Made by a program: the position numbers and the translations under genes
Notes under the pieces: generated by a model
Database searches by the model: none
The model's input: only the letters and a program-made list of their open reading frames with translations
Told to the model about the DNA's origin: nothing
Shown here: positions 7,172-18,500 of the stretch, in pieces
Layout: each line of letters starts with the position of its first letter
Numbering within the stretch: the first letter of the stretch is position 1
From: a virus
Virus record (IMG/VR): IMGVR_UViG_3300032753_000083
Span: 1-38,317 of that record
Direction: 5' to 3' (one strand)
Length of the DNA: 38,317 nucleotides

Positions 7172-10100
7172 ATGGCACAAGAATTTAAAATTGGAAGATT
7201 GCGTTTTACATGGGCAGGTGCATGGCTACCTGGAACTATGTACGCTCGAGATACTGTAGTTAGTTATCAAGGTAAAACCTATGTTTGTCTAGTACCAAAT
7301 ACATCTAGTTCAATAAGTTTTTATAATGACTTAAATGCATCCACACCATTATGGAATTTAATTTTAGATGGTAAATCATTTTTAGGAATATGGTCGACTG
7401 GAACATATTATAGTCTAGGTAACATTGTTATCTTTGGCGGATTTGTATACTACTGTAATACTCCGCACACTTCTACAACATTCGTCAGTCAATCCGGTAA
7501 CTGGAGTATCTACACAGAATTTACACACTGGTTATTGTCATGGCAACCAAACACAGTCTACGGTGTTAATGACGTTGTAACTTACGGCGGAACAGTATAT
7601 AAGTGTATTGCTGATCATACTTCTGCTGGTACATTACAAGCTACCGGTGCTGTAGCAACAGGTTCTCAATTAACAATTAACTTTAATGCGTATACTGTAC
7701 CTGTTTTTGCAACTGGTACTAGTGTTACATTATCGGGATTTGTTCCAACACAAATTAACGGAGTTTATACTGTTGTATCAAGTACAATTAGTAGTGTTAC
7801 ATTTAATTCTAGTATTGTTTTAGGCGGAAATATTTCAACAGCTGGTATTGCCGTCGGTGTTTCACAGTTAGGTTTAGAATTAAATCAAAGTGCATGGACT
7901 GTACTAGATCAGGGTGTTAGTTATACAGGAGCATGGACTCCGAATACTCGTTACAAATTAAACGACATTGTACAAGTCGGCGGTAATTTATATATTTGTA
8001 CTCAGTATTTTGTTTCAGCATCTTCATTCTCTTACCCAACTTCATCTAGTTGGACTACAAACTGGTCAGTTTGGATTCCAGATGAACGTTACATGAGTGC
8101 TTGGAATTCAAGTTCAGTATATCAAGTAGGCGATATTGTAACCTATGGTGGTAATAACTATATCAATAATACTATTGGTAATCAAAATAACGTTCCTCCA
8201 TTTGATACTACAGATTGGACGTTAATTGTTCCTGGATCGACAACTCCTGTCGACTGGATTGTTGGCGGATCTTACACTATTGGAACAGTTGTTCGTAGAA
8301 ACGGTCAGTTATTCCAAGCAGTCATTGATAATACTGCACAAGATCCAACTGCAATTAGTATTGCAACAACTTATACCGCGGCAGGAAGTTCGGGTACAAC
8401 TATGGTTGTTGCTAGTACAACTGGTGTTCAAGTTGGAATGATTGTTATTGGTGCCGGATTTAGTCTTGGTCAAGCAGTTAACGCGATCCCAGTAGCAGGT
8501 ACAGTTACGTTAAATTATGCCCCAGATGGAACATTAACTAATGGTCAAGCAATTAATTTTGTAGGTATTAACTATACATATTGGAAACTTTTAAATCCAG
8601 GTGTGCTATGGACTAATCGCTGGGCAACAGGAAACTCATACGCCGTTGGCGACCTTGTTATCTGGCAAAATGCAACATACCAATGTGACCAAACACATAC
8701 ATCAACTGCATTAAATCGTCCAGATTTAGATGTGGCAAACACATATTGGAAAATTTACGTTGACCATTTTAGAAAAAATGCGTTGAATACATTAGGTGAT
8801 ATTGAATCATACAAGAACGGTTCTTATAATGCAATATCAGCAGGTACTACAGGATTTGTTTTACGTAGTACAAGCAACTATCCAACATGGAGTCAAATCA
8901 ACACAAGTAATAACGTATTTTATGTGTCAACACTTACTGGTCTTGATTCTCCAAACTACGGAAGAAGTTGGGATCGTCCTTGGAAAACTATTGCCTATGC
9001 GGCCGCATTTGTTGGCGCAGGAACACAAAATCCAAACGCTGTTGCTTTATTAACATCTAACAAATCATGGATGTTAGCAGAGATGGTGCAATGGGCAAAT
9101 TATCAAATTAATAATAATATTAGTCCGTATACAACATCGTATGCATTTAATTCAACAAAAGCCGCACGTGACGCAGGTTTAATTATCGATGCAATCGCAT
9201 ATGATCTTGCACGTGGAGGCAACAGTCAAACTGTAGCGGCCGCACTAAGTTTCTTTGCTTACGGCCAAACAAATACATTTATTAGCACAGCAGTAGCCGC
9301 AGATGTTCCGTACTATCTTCCAATGTTAAGTTATTTGAATAACTTAATAAGTTATGCATTAGGTCAAGTTGCACCTGGAACTAGTTATCAATCAGTTAAC
9401 GGAATAAATCCTGTTGTTTATCAAAATACTTCTGGTCCTGCGGCTGAAGGAACAACAGTAGTTCAAGCTTCGAGTCTATTCACTTATATCTATACAGCAT
9501 TGACAAATCAAAGTACAGCATTGTTACCAACACAGAACCAAGGTGTAGCATGTACTATTTTTGTTAAGACTGGAAATTATTACGAAACATTACCAATTGT
9601 TGTTCCAGCTAACGTTGCAATTATTGGAGACGAATTAAGAGGAGTAGTTGTACAACCACGTACAAATATTTTCACAACATGTACTGCTACAACTGCTGGA
9701 ACAAACTTATTTACAGTTACAAGTACAAACGGATTAGCAGATCAAATGCCAATTCAGTTTGCCGACCCAACAATATCAACAACAGCAGTTTATACAGCTA
9801 TTGGTGGTAACGTTGTTGCAGGCCAAACATATTATGTCATTGGATCAACAATAACTTCAACACAATTTAGTGTTGCACAAAGTCCGACAACAACATTTAC
9901 TGGTAATACAACAATAAACAGTCAAACAATTACAGATGTTCCAAATATTATTGGACTTGCTGTAGGCGCCACAATTACAGGAGCTGGAATTCAATCTGGT
10001 ACTACAATTACAAATATCACAACAGCACCAAGTAATTCAAGTTTGAATTCAATTACTATCAGTACAGCGGCAACAGCGACAGCTATTGGAATAACTCTTG

Positions 10101-13100
10101 TTTCAACAGGAGCAGTATTGCCATTAACCACTGCTACTGGAACAATGAACGTTTATGCAGGCGACTGTTTGAAAGATATGTTCCGTGTACGTAACGGTAC
10201 TGGTGTTCGTAACATGACATTAACTGGATTGCAAGGAACATTGCTAGCACCAGATGCATATCAAATTCAACGCCCAAGCGGCGGATCTTATTGTGCGTTT
10301 GATCCAGGAACTGGTCCAAACGATTCTACAACTTGGATCGTTAGACGCAGTCCGTTCTTTGAAAACGTAACAACATTTGGAAACGGTGCTTCAGGCGCAA
10401 AGATCGACGGTACACTACACAATGGCGGAAATAAATCCATGGTGTTTAATGACTTTACACAAGTTATTAACGATGGTATTGGTATTTGGTGTACAGGTCC
10501 AGGAGCGTTGACTGAGTGTATTAGTGTGTTCTGCTATTACGGATACACTGGTTACTTTGCAGAAGCAGGCGGACGTATACGTGCGGCCAATGGTAATAGT
10601 TCATATGGTTCATACGGTGTTATTTCAGAAGGTTACGACCTAACAGAAACTCCTGTAATCGGAACAATTTACAACCAATCAAGCCAAGTTCAAGCTAGTG
10701 TCCAAAGTAGTTTAGGATCTGCGGCTCAATTGATTAAATTAAACTATTCAAACGCTGGTTCTGCTTACAACACTACAACAACTAACTTATTAAATTATAG
10801 TAACAACTTCTTAGGAAGTAGTTGGAATACTGATGGTAACATCATATTCACTAAAACATTTACAGCGCCAACCGGTAACGTTGAAGCCTATACTATGACA
10901 GGTACTGGTGCTTCGTCAACTGGCTATATCTATCAGAATATTTCTATAAATCCAGCAGGTGCAACATATACTAACGTACCTTCAACTACTATCAGCGGTA
11001 CTGGTGGCGGAGCTACTTTTAACGTTACCGTTACTAATACTTCATACGTCGTTACTGTTAATAACGGAGGTACTGGATATGCAATTGGTAACCAAGTTAG
11101 TATTTCTGGAGCATTACTAGGAGGTAAAGCTAGTGTCAATGATTGTATTATTACAGTAAACTCTTTATCTGGCAACAGTATTTTATCTATTGTTAGTGCA
11201 GGAACTATACCAACAGGCAGTGCTCAAAATTATACTGCTAGTGTTTATGTGTATCAAGGAACTTCTACACAAATCGATATTCAAGCAATTTATTCTGGAA
11301 CAAGTACTCGTACAAGTGCAATCAACTACAATTTTACAACTGGTGTGGTTACTCCAAGTAATGCTAACAGCGGATTTTTACCAACACAATACGGCGCACA
11401 AGTTACACTAGTAACTGGCTGGTATAGACTATGGTTTGCATTTAATGACTCAAGCGGTTTAAATAATGCCATCCAATTGAGAATTTATCCTAAAGGACTA
11501 ACTGGTTCTGCAAACACATACAATTATTTGTATGGCGCTCAGTTAGAAATTTCTCCATCAACATTTAGTCCAAGTTTTTATTTAGAAACTCAAGCAACGA
11601 GATATTCTGCTTATGCAAACTATAATATCACTGGAGCAGGTACCGGAGCATCATTACTTGGAGACGAATTAAGATCTAGTGGTATATTCCAAAGTTTAGT
11701 AACAACTGGCGGTTCTGGATATTTGACTGCAAGTAATAACGCCCAAGGTGGTACCAATCAATACGTTACGCTATCGGCATCAGATGTAAATCAGCCAAGC
11801 AACTATATTGGTATGCGTGTGTTCATTCAGTCAGGCACAGGTGCTGGTCAGTATGGATATATTGCAAGTTTCAATACTACAAGTAAACAAGCCTACGTAT
11901 TGAGAGAATCATTTACTCCTTTACAAATTGCAAGTTCAAGCGCAGTAACTGGAGCATTTACGCTTGCATCCAATTCATCAACAAATTCGTTGTATGTAGG
12001 TATGCCAGCGCAGTTTATTCCAACATACTATACTACATCTGTTACATCAACTTCTTTATCACAGACGACTGTAACACAAGCAACTGGCGGAACAACAAAC
12101 ACTCTTACAGTATCTAGTACAGTTGGTTTAACTGTTAATATGCCAGTATATTTTACAGCAGGTAGCGGAGCAGTATTCAGTAACGTTACAGTAGGATATA
12201 CATATTATATTGCAACAATCGTTAATAGTACAACAATTCAAATTGCTACACAATCATTTGGTGCAGTATGGCCATTGACTAGTGCAAGTGGTACTATGGT
12301 ATTAAACTTTACTTCTGGTACAAGTTATATACAAGCAAGTACATCGAATATGACTGTAAATTATCCAATTCAATTTACAGGAACATCAATCGGTGGACTA
12401 AGTATTGGAACTACATACTATATTAATGACGTTATTGATAGTAATGACTTTACAATTTCTAATGCAACTGTAAGCGTTACCGTAACTGCAACTAATTCTG
12501 TTAATAATGGATTAACTGTTGCATCAACAGCTAACCTTGCAATATTAAACCCTATTGTGTTTACTGCACCAGCAATTTCTGGTAGTGGCATCGCTGATAC
12601 AACAAAATATTATATCAGCACAATTATAGATGCATTTACATTTACAATTTCATCTTCAATTATTACACAACCAGTAACTGTTACAACCGGCGGAACAAAC
12701 TTAATTACTACAACAAGTACAAGTAATTTTGTTGTTAATCAACCTGTTATTTTCACAGGAACAAGTTTTGGTGGAATTCAAACAGAAACAGTTTATTACA
12801 TTTCAAGTATTAGCGGAGATGGAGTGACATTTACAGTTAGTCAAACACTAGGCGGCGGTACATTAGTATTATCAAGTGCTACTGGGGCAATGGTACTAAG
12901 AACTTGTCCAGCACCGTTGACGCTTACAACTACTTCTGGTAGTTCGATGGTTGGAGTAAGCACCAGCAAGAAAATTTCTGTAAACTTAGGGTTAGGCACA
13001 ATGACTGGTACATTCTCAACATCATTATTTGGGGGTGTAAGTCCAGCAACTACATATTATATTGCATCAATTGTAACACCTGGTACTGGTGGACAATTTA

Positions 13101-15505
13101 CATTGAGTTCAACATCAAACTTAGCAACACCAGTTACGTTACTAACAAAAACAGGTACAATGAACGTTGCGGCTTGCGGATGGGATCATGTTATTTCAGG
13201 ATATCCTATTGTTCCAAGTTTAGATTCTACTAGCGTATATTATATCGAACCAAGACCTACATTTAGTGCTCCTGGATTCTATCAATCTGTTGCTAGTGCA
13301 ACAGTAACACTAGCGAATTCAGTGAACTGGATTGCAATTGGCTACGGTAATAATACATTTATTGCATTACCAAGTGCAAATGCTGTTGGAGCAGTAAGTA
13401 CTGATGGAAGTTTATGGTCAAGTCTAGCATTACCATATAGTGCAAGTTGGACTGGAATTGCGTTTGGTAACAACTATTTTGTTGCAATTAATTCTACAAA
13501 TAGTAACGTAGCTTATTCAAATAGCAACGGAGCAGGTTGGAGAACTAGCACATTACCTAGCAACCCATCTGGTGGTTGGGGATTTGTTGCATACGGTAAC
13601 GGAACGTTTGTTGCTCTTAATAAGGGCGGAACATCTGCGGCATATTCTACTAACTTTGGCTTAACATGGACTTCTGCAACAATGCCAGTTAATCAAACAC
13701 AATGGACTGGTTTAGCATGGGGCGGCGGTGTTTGGATCGCAGTAGCAAATAATTCGTCTACAGTATGTTATAGCTTAGATGGAATTACTTGGGTAACTTC
13801 GTTAACCATCAACGGTTTAGTAACACCGTTAGTGCTACCAACATCTAGCGCATGGAGCGGAATAGCATACGGTAATGGTCGTTTTGTTGTTGTAGCAAGT
13901 GACGGATCAGCACCATCTTATAGCTTTGATGGTATTAACTGGAACCAAGCTAATATAGGAGTAGTTGCAACACTAATAAAATATGGTCAAGGTTCTTTCG
14001 TTGCAGTAAGTAACGGAGCCACTGTTGCATATAACAGTGAAAACGGATTAGATTGGACTATAAGAACAGTTACAAATGACGGATATACTTCGTTAGGATT
14101 TGGGTTTACTTCTGGAAATAATGGAGTATTCCCAACCTTGAGCGGACAAAACGTAGGTAGTGTAATCGTGTCTGGAGTTCGTGCAAAAGGACGTCCACAG
14201 ATTACTTCTGGAGGAATGGTATCAGTGAGTGAATTTGAACCAGGATCTGGATATATTACACAAACAATATCTTCATTTGTGAGTGCAACAGCAAGCGGAG
14301 GAACCGCAGTTTTAACATTCTCTTCAACGCAAAATTCTGTTCCATACTTTAATGGATCAACGATTGTAGTAAGTGGATTTACTCCATCTGCACTTAATGG
14401 AACATTTATTGTTACTGCAAGTTCAACAACATCTGTAAGTTATTCGCTAGCAGGATCTTATACTGCAACAGTATTTGGATCAGTATCATCTTTAGCTACA
14501 TTATCATTTACGGATCCAAACGTAACAAGTTTAGCTTCTGTAACAGTTCGTTCAAGTAACGGTGTACTAGGAAATCCAACATTTGTTAATAAAGGTACTG
14601 GATACAATAGTACAACTACTTCTGTTGCAATTACTGGTAATGGTTATGCGGATACATATCAAGTTGGATTGAATTTAGTTGTTAATAATCTTACATTATT
14701 ACCAAGTCAAGGTTCAAACTTAACAATTGCCGGCAACACTACACAAGTGTATAAAATTACTAGTGCAACAGCCGTATTTGGAACTGTTGCACCAACGCTT
14801 CAGGCAAACATTGCAATTAGTCCGGCTATGACATTAGCATTAAGTCCAGGAAACGGTGCAGTAGTTACTATTCGTCAGAAATATAGTCAATGTCGTATTA
14901 CTAACCATGACTTCTTGAATATTGGTTACGGTGACCAGGCAAACAGTAATTACCCAGGATATCCAGCCGCTGGTTATTCGAGTATACCAGGAAACCAAGT
15001 AGTTGAAGTTAACTTTGGTCGTGTGTTCTTTACATCAACTGACCAGGATGGTAACTTTAAAGTCGGTAACTTGTTTGGTGTTCAACAAGCAACTGGTATT
15101 GTTACATTGAGTGCAAGTCAATTTGGATTAAGCGGATTGAGTGCATTGAGTTTGGGCGGTATTAGTGTAGGCGGATCAAGCGTACAAGTTAATCAGTTTA
15201 GTACTGACGGAACTTTTACTGCAAACAGCGATGCAATTATTCCTACGCAGAAAGCTATTAGAACTTACTTAACCAGTCGTTTAAGTCAAGGTGGATCAAA
15301 CACCTTTACTGGATTGATTACAGCAGGTACAGTTCAGATTGGCGGACCAAACTTTATTCGTTCAAGTATTCCTAACGGACAAACTGGTTCCGTAGTGAAA
15401 ATGGTGAATAAAGTGTATGTAAATGCTAGCGGAGTTGACGGAAATATGGTGGCGTTAGACTTCTTTATGAACAATAGCGTACATAAGAGCACATCTCAGC
15501 AATAA
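7172..15505 (+). CDS. Giant modular fibre/adhesin, paralogue 1 (2777 aa)
   Basis: Residues about 10-530 hold seven chitin-binding-type (CBM5/12-like) repeats of the form W..G..Y..GD.V.YGG..Y.C...HTS. Residues about 570-1200 read as a pectin-lyase-like beta-helix: DRPWKTIAYA, TIFVKTGNYYETLPIVVPAN, IIGDELRG and later GTGVRNMTLTG, GGRIRAANGNSSYGSYGVIS. Residues about 1205-1480 resemble a carbohydrate-binding jelly roll (LLNYSNNFLGSSW, NYTASVYVYQG, GWYRLWFAF) interrupted by a family C cassette. About 1634-2000 is a tandem array of five family B cassettes. About 2045-2320 holds Asp-box-like repeats (AYGNG.FVAL, S.DG..W). The last 200 residues carry FTSTDQDGNFKVGNLFGVQQ and IIPTQKAI, shared with the next gene. 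AGGAAAG precedes the ATG. Probably a long host- or glycan-binding fibre. Confidence 0.75.
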   Translation: MAQEFKIGRLRFTWAGAWLPGTMYARDTVVSYQGKTYVCLVPNTSSSISFYNDLNASTPLWNLILDGKSFLGIWSTGTYYSLGNIVIFGGFVYYCNTPHTSTTFVSQSGNWSIYTEFTHWLLSWQPNTVYGVNDVVTYGGTVYKCIADHTSAGTLQATGAVATGSQLTINFNAYTVPVFATGTSVTLSGFVPTQINGVYTVVSSTISSVTFNSSIVLGGNISTAGIAVGVSQLGLELNQSAWTVLDQGVSYTGAWTPNTRYKLNDIVQVGGNLYICTQYFVSASSFSYPTSSSWTTNWSVWIPDERYMSAWNSSSVYQVGDIVTYGGNNYINNTIGNQNNVPPFDTTDWTLIVPGSTTPVDWIVGGSYTIGTVVRRNGQLFQAVIDNTAQDPTAISIATTYTAAGSSGTTMVVASTTGVQVGMIVIGAGFSLGQAVNAIPVAGTVTLNYAPDGTLTNGQAINFVGINYTYWKLLNPGVLWTNRWATGNSYAVGDLVIWQNATYQCDQTHTSTALNRPDLDVANTYWKIYVDHFRKNALNTLGDIESYKNGSYNAISAGTTGFVLRSTSNYPTWSQINTSNNVFYVSTLTGLDSPNYGRSWDRPWKTIAYAAAFVGAGTQNPNAVALLTSNKSWMLAEMVQWANYQINNNISPYTTSYAFNSTKAARDAGLIIDAIAYDLARGGNSQTVAAALSFFAYGQTNTFISTAVAADVPYYLPMLSYLNNLISYALGQVAPGTSYQSVNGINPVVYQNTSGPAAEGTTVVQASSLFTYIYTALTNQSTALLPTQNQGVACTIFVKTGNYYETLPIVVPANVAIIGDELRGVVVQPRTNIFTTCTATTAGTNLFTVTSTNGLADQMPIQFADPTISTTAVYTAIGGNVVAGQTYYVIGSTITSTQFSVAQSPTTTFTGNTTINSQTITDVPNIIGLAVGATITGAGIQSGTTITNITTAPSNSSLNSITISTAATATAIGITLVSTGAVLPLTTATGTMNVYAGDCLKDMFRVRNGTGVRNMTLTGLQGTLLAPDAYQIQRPSGGSYCAFDPGTGPNDSTTWIVRRSPFFENVTTFGNGASGAKIDGTLHNGGNKSMVFNDFTQVINDGIGIWCTGPGALTECISVFCYYGYTGYFAEAGGRIRAANGNSSYGSYGVISEGYDLTETPVIGTIYNQSSQVQASVQSSLGSAAQLIKLNYSNAGSAYNTTTTNLLNYSNNFLGSSWNTDGNIIFTKTFTAPTGNVEAYTMTGTGASSTGYIYQNISINPAGATYTNVPSTTISGTGGGATFNVTVTNTSYVVTVNNGGTGYAIGNQVSISGALLGGKASVNDCIITVNSLSGNSILSIVSAGTIPTGSAQNYTASVYVYQGTSTQIDIQAIYSGTSTRTSAINYNFTTGVVTPSNANSGFLPTQYGAQVTLVTGWYRLWFAFNDSSGLNNAIQLRIYPKGLTGSANTYNYLYGAQLEISPSTFSPSFYLETQATRYSAYANYNITGAGTGASLLGDELRSSGIFQSLVTTGGSGYLTASNNAQGGTNQYVTLSASDVNQPSNYIGMRVFIQSGTGAGQYGYIASFNTTSKQAYVLRESFTPLQIASSSAVTGAFTLASNSSTNSLYVGMPAQFIPTYYTTSVTSTSLSQTTVTQATGGTTNTLTVSSTVGLTVNMPVYFTAGSGAVFSNVTVGYTYYIATIVNSTTIQIATQSFGAVWPLTSASGTMVLNFTSGTSYIQASTSNMTVNYPIQFTGTSIGGLSIGTTYYINDVIDSNDFTISNATVSVTVTATNSVNNGLTVASTANLAILNPIVFTAPAISGSGIADTTKYYISTIIDAFTFTISSSIITQPVTVTTGGTNLITTTSTSNFVVNQPVIFTGTSFGGIQTETVYYISSISGDGVTFTVSQTLGGGTLVLSSATGAMVLRTCPAPLTLTTTSGSSMVGVSTSKKISVNLGLGTMTGTFSTSLFGGVSPATTYYIASIVTPGTGGQFTLSSTSNLATPVTLLTKTGTMNVAACGWDHVISGYPIVPSLDSTSVYYIEPRPTFSAPGFYQSVASATVTLANSVNWIAIGYGNNTFIALPSANAVGAVSTDGSLWSSLALPYSASWTGIAFGNNYFVAINSTNSNVAYSNSNGAGWRTSTLPSNPSGGWGFVAYGNGTFVALNKGGTSAAYSTNFGLTWTSATMPVNQTQWTGLAWGGGVWIAVANNSSTVCYSLDGITWVTSLTINGLVTPLVLPTSSAWSGIAYGNGRFVVVASDGSAPSYSFDGINWNQANIGVVATLIKYGQGSFVAVSNGATVAYNSENGLDWTIRTVTNDGYTSLGFGFTSGNNGVFPTLSGQNVGSVIVSGVRAKGRPQITSGGMVSVSEFEPGSGYITQTISSFVSATASGGTAVLTFSSTQNSVPYFNGSTIVVSGFTPSALNGTFIVTASSTTSVSYSLAGSYTATVFGSVSSLATLSFTDPNVTSLASVTVRSSNGVLGNPTFVNKGTGYNSTTTSVAITGNGYADTYQVGLNLVVNNLTLLPSQGSNLTIAGNTTQVYKITSATAVFGTVAPTLQANIAISPAMTLALSPGNGAVVTIRQKYSQCRITNHDFLNIGYGDQANSNYPGYPAAGYSSIPGNQVVEVNFGRVFFTSTDQDGNFKVGNLFGVQQATGIVTLSASQFGLSGLSALSLGGISVGGSSVQVNQFSTDGTFTANSDAIIPTQKAIRTYLTSRLSQGGSNTFTGLITAGTVQIGGPNFIRSSIPNGQTGSVVKMVNKVYVNASGVDGNMVALDFFMNNSVHKSTSQQ
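7640..7860 (+). repeat. Family A Ig-like cassette, copy 3
   Basis: Contains GFVPTQINGVYTVVSS. It interrupts the third chitin-binding-like repeat between HTSAG and LGLELNQSAW. The paralogue at 15843-16080 carries a family A copy at the same site. Confidence 0.65.
10948..11210 (+). repeat. Family C cassette inside a carbohydrate-binding-like domain
   Basis: A module of about 88 residues with GTGGGATFNVTV, a GGTGYAIGNQVSISG strand and an LGG..SVND element. It separates IYQNISI from AQNYTASVYV, two strands that normally run together in this type of domain. Related copies lie at about 17001-17273 and 28555-28775. Confidence 0.65.
12073..13170 (+). repeat. Tandem array of five family B cassettes
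   Basis: Five diverged copies of about 65-75 residues follow one another. The pattern is TNL.TV.ST.G..VN.PV.FTG.SFGGI..GT.YYI..I..ST.FT.S...GG......ATGTM.V. Single copies also lie near 9680-9890 in this gene. Up to ten are scattered in the next gene. Confidence 0.65.
14275..14490 (+). repeat. Family A Ig-like cassette, copy 4
   Basis: Contains GFTPSALNGTFIVTASS followed by a SVSYS strand. It lies near the C-terminal part of the 2777-residue fibre. Confidence 0.65.
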
Positions 15506-15514
15506 GATAAATAT
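15506..15514 (+). promoter_or_regulatory. T4-type late promoter (GATAAATAT)
   Basis: It matches seven of eight bases of the T4 late -10 box TATAAATA and begins one base after the stop of the 2777-residue gene. With T4 spacing transcription would start near 15519. That leaves a leader of about 20 bases containing AGAGGAA (15524-15530) before the ATG at 15540. The same GATAAATAY word occurs upstream of the 306-residue gene and the gp14-like gene. Confidence 0.6.
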
Positions 15515-15539
15515 TAACAGACCAGAGGAATGAAATAAA

Positions 15540-18500
15540 ATGGCAGAATTTAAATTAGGTAGAATTAAGTTTGTTTACCAAGGTACATGGACTATCGGTA
15601 CTTCTTACGTTGTAGACGACGTAGTTACAGTTGGTGGTAAAACATACATTTGTACGCAAAGTAACACAGCATCTGCGTTATTTGCAACAGACTTAAATTC
15701 CGGATACTGGAGTATTGTAGCAGACGGTTCTCGCTGGACCGGCAACTGGGCAAACAGTACTTATTATCTTGTTGGCGACCAAGTACTTTACGGCGGTATT
15801 ATTTATCAATGTACAACTGCTCATACAAGTGCAAGCTCAACAGCAACATTAACCGCTACTGCCGCAACAGCTAATGGAACTACTGCAACAATTACATTTA
15901 ATGCATTAAGTTCAAACATCCAACCATTCCTCGTTGGAGCTAGTATTACTGTTAGCGGATTTACTGCACAATCTGCATTTAACGGAACATATACTGTAAC
16001 CGCATGTACTCCTACAACTGTTAGCTATGCATTGTCTCAAACATTAACTGGTACCGTAATGGGTACAGTAAGCGGCACAGGTACATTAGGTTTAGAAGTT
16101 AATCAAACTAGCTGGACAGCTTTTGCAAACAATTTAAATTGGACCAATACATGGTCAACAAACACACGATATAAAGTTCGTGACTTAGTATCTTACGGCG
16201 GTTACACATATTTGTGTAATACTGCACACGTTTCTGCTAATACAACTGCTTCAGGATTAGAAGCTAACCAAAGTAGCTGGGATGTATTCAATGCAGGCAT
16301 AGCATATCAAGGTGCATGGAGCGGTAGTAGTGTACATTATCGTTTAAATGACATTGTAAAATATGGTGCTAGTTTATGGATTTGTACAACTCCTCATACA
16401 TCAACATCAACATTTGCAACTGCAAACTTTAGTGTTTTTGTAAACGGTTTAGAATATGTAACAGGTAGTTGGTCAGGTTCAACAACATACGTAACAGGCG
16501 ACATTGTTAACTATGGTGGTAACTTATATACTGCGATTGCTGTTAACACTAACCAAATTCCAAGCACACAATCTGCATCTTGGCAAATTTTTAACCAAGG
16601 TTTTAGCTTTGTAGGTGACTGGTCAAATGCACTAAGCTATAAAGTTGGTCAAGTTGTGCGCCAAGGCGGATATACTTACTTGTGTACCGCAGATAATACA
16701 GTATTAACTATCACAGCAACAGCAACTACATCAGGAACAAATTCTGTTACTGTTAGTTCTACCACTGGATTAGCCGCAGGTGTTCCGATTATTTTCACAG
16801 GAACAAGTTTTGGTAACATTACTTCTGGAACACAATTTTATATTCTTTCTGTAATTGACAGTACACACATTACATTAAGTGCAACTTCTGGTGGAGCAGT
16901 TCTTAACGTTACTTCAGCTACAGGTAGCTTAACAGGCGTTACACAAGTACAACCTCCATTTACCGGATATTGGACACGTTTAAATTCTGGTATTCGCTGG
17001 AATCCAGGAACTGCTACTTATACAAACATTGCAGGAACAAACATTACTGGTTCAGGAACTGGTGCAACATTTGATATCACAGCAAGTAAAACTTATTATA
17101 CTGTAACTGTGCATAGTGGTTCTGCTGGTTCAGGTTATGCATCTACCAACACAATTAAAATCTTAGGATCACAAGTTGGCGGTATTAGTCCAGCTAACGA
17201 TATTACAATTACTGTAACAGGTGTATCTACTGGAGCAATTTCAACAATTACTTCAACTGGTTATAGTGTTACTTGGGTATCTGGTGCAACTTATGTACTA
17301 GGTGATACAGTTTATTTTGGTGCTAACACTTATATTTGTGTATCTGCACATACTTCATTAACTGGAAATAGACCAGATAACGATGCAACTGGCGCATACT
17401 GGAACGTATTAGCAAGCGGTGCTGAATCGGCAGTATTGACAACACAAGGTGACATGTTCTATTACGGATCAACAGGTCCAACACGTTTACCAATTGGTAC
17501 AGATGGACAAGTTCTTCGTGTAAACGGCAACGTGCCAGCATGGCAATACTATGGCCAAATTAACAATATCGTTTATGTTGGCCCAGCAGGTGTAGATACT
17601 GTTGCCGCAAGTCAAGGTACAAGTATTGACAAACCTTGGGCAACAATTCGTTATGCTTGTTACCAAGTTGAAAATGGCTATTTGAATACAAACTCAACAG
17701 CACTATTACAACTTAATAAACAATTCTTATTAAAAGAAATCAATAACTATGTTTACTATCAATATAGTTTTAACGTAACTGGAACATCATCGACAACATT
17801 AACTGTTGGCGGATCTAGCTCGGTAGCACAAACAACTACTACCAACATGTATGTTGGTATGCCAATAGTGTTTACAACCAGTTCAGGTAGTATTGTTGCA
17901 GGTACAGTATATTATGTACAAGCAATTGGAAGCTCAACAACTTTCTCAATTAGTGCAACTTTTGGTGGTTCAGTGTTTACAGTTGGAACAGGTACAGCAA
18001 ACGTAGGTACTTATTCTTATAACCAAGCTAAGACAGAACGTGATACTGGAATTATTGTAGACGGATTAATTTCTGACATTGGAAGAGGCGGTACATTAAA
18101 AACTACCCAAGCAGTACAAGCATATTTTGCAACTAGCTCATCGTTTGCAACAAACGTAAACTCATACGATATTGTTCCATTTGTATCAGCATTAAATTAT
18201 CTTGGAACACTTGCAGGTAACGTTCTTGCTAATACTGCACCAGGCACAAATTACCAAACAGTTTTAGGTGTTCCATCTGGAAGCAGAGCACAACAACAGA
18301 TTAATACAACATACACAGCAGAAACTACTATACCTGCAAGAATTTTACAGTTATTAGCAATCATCACTGGTCCGCTACAACTTGGAAATACAAATAGTTT
18401 GTTACCAGCTGTTACTCCTAACACAACGATTTTTGTTAAGACAGGTACATACAACGAAGTATTACCAATTGTTGTTCCAGCATACACAGCTATTATTGGT

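Noticed and set aside
8890-10680. Active polysaccharide lyase/depolymerase in the beta-helix
   Set aside because: The helical repeat pattern is clear, but I could not point to a conserved catalytic carboxylate set, so I call only a pectin-lyase-like fold.
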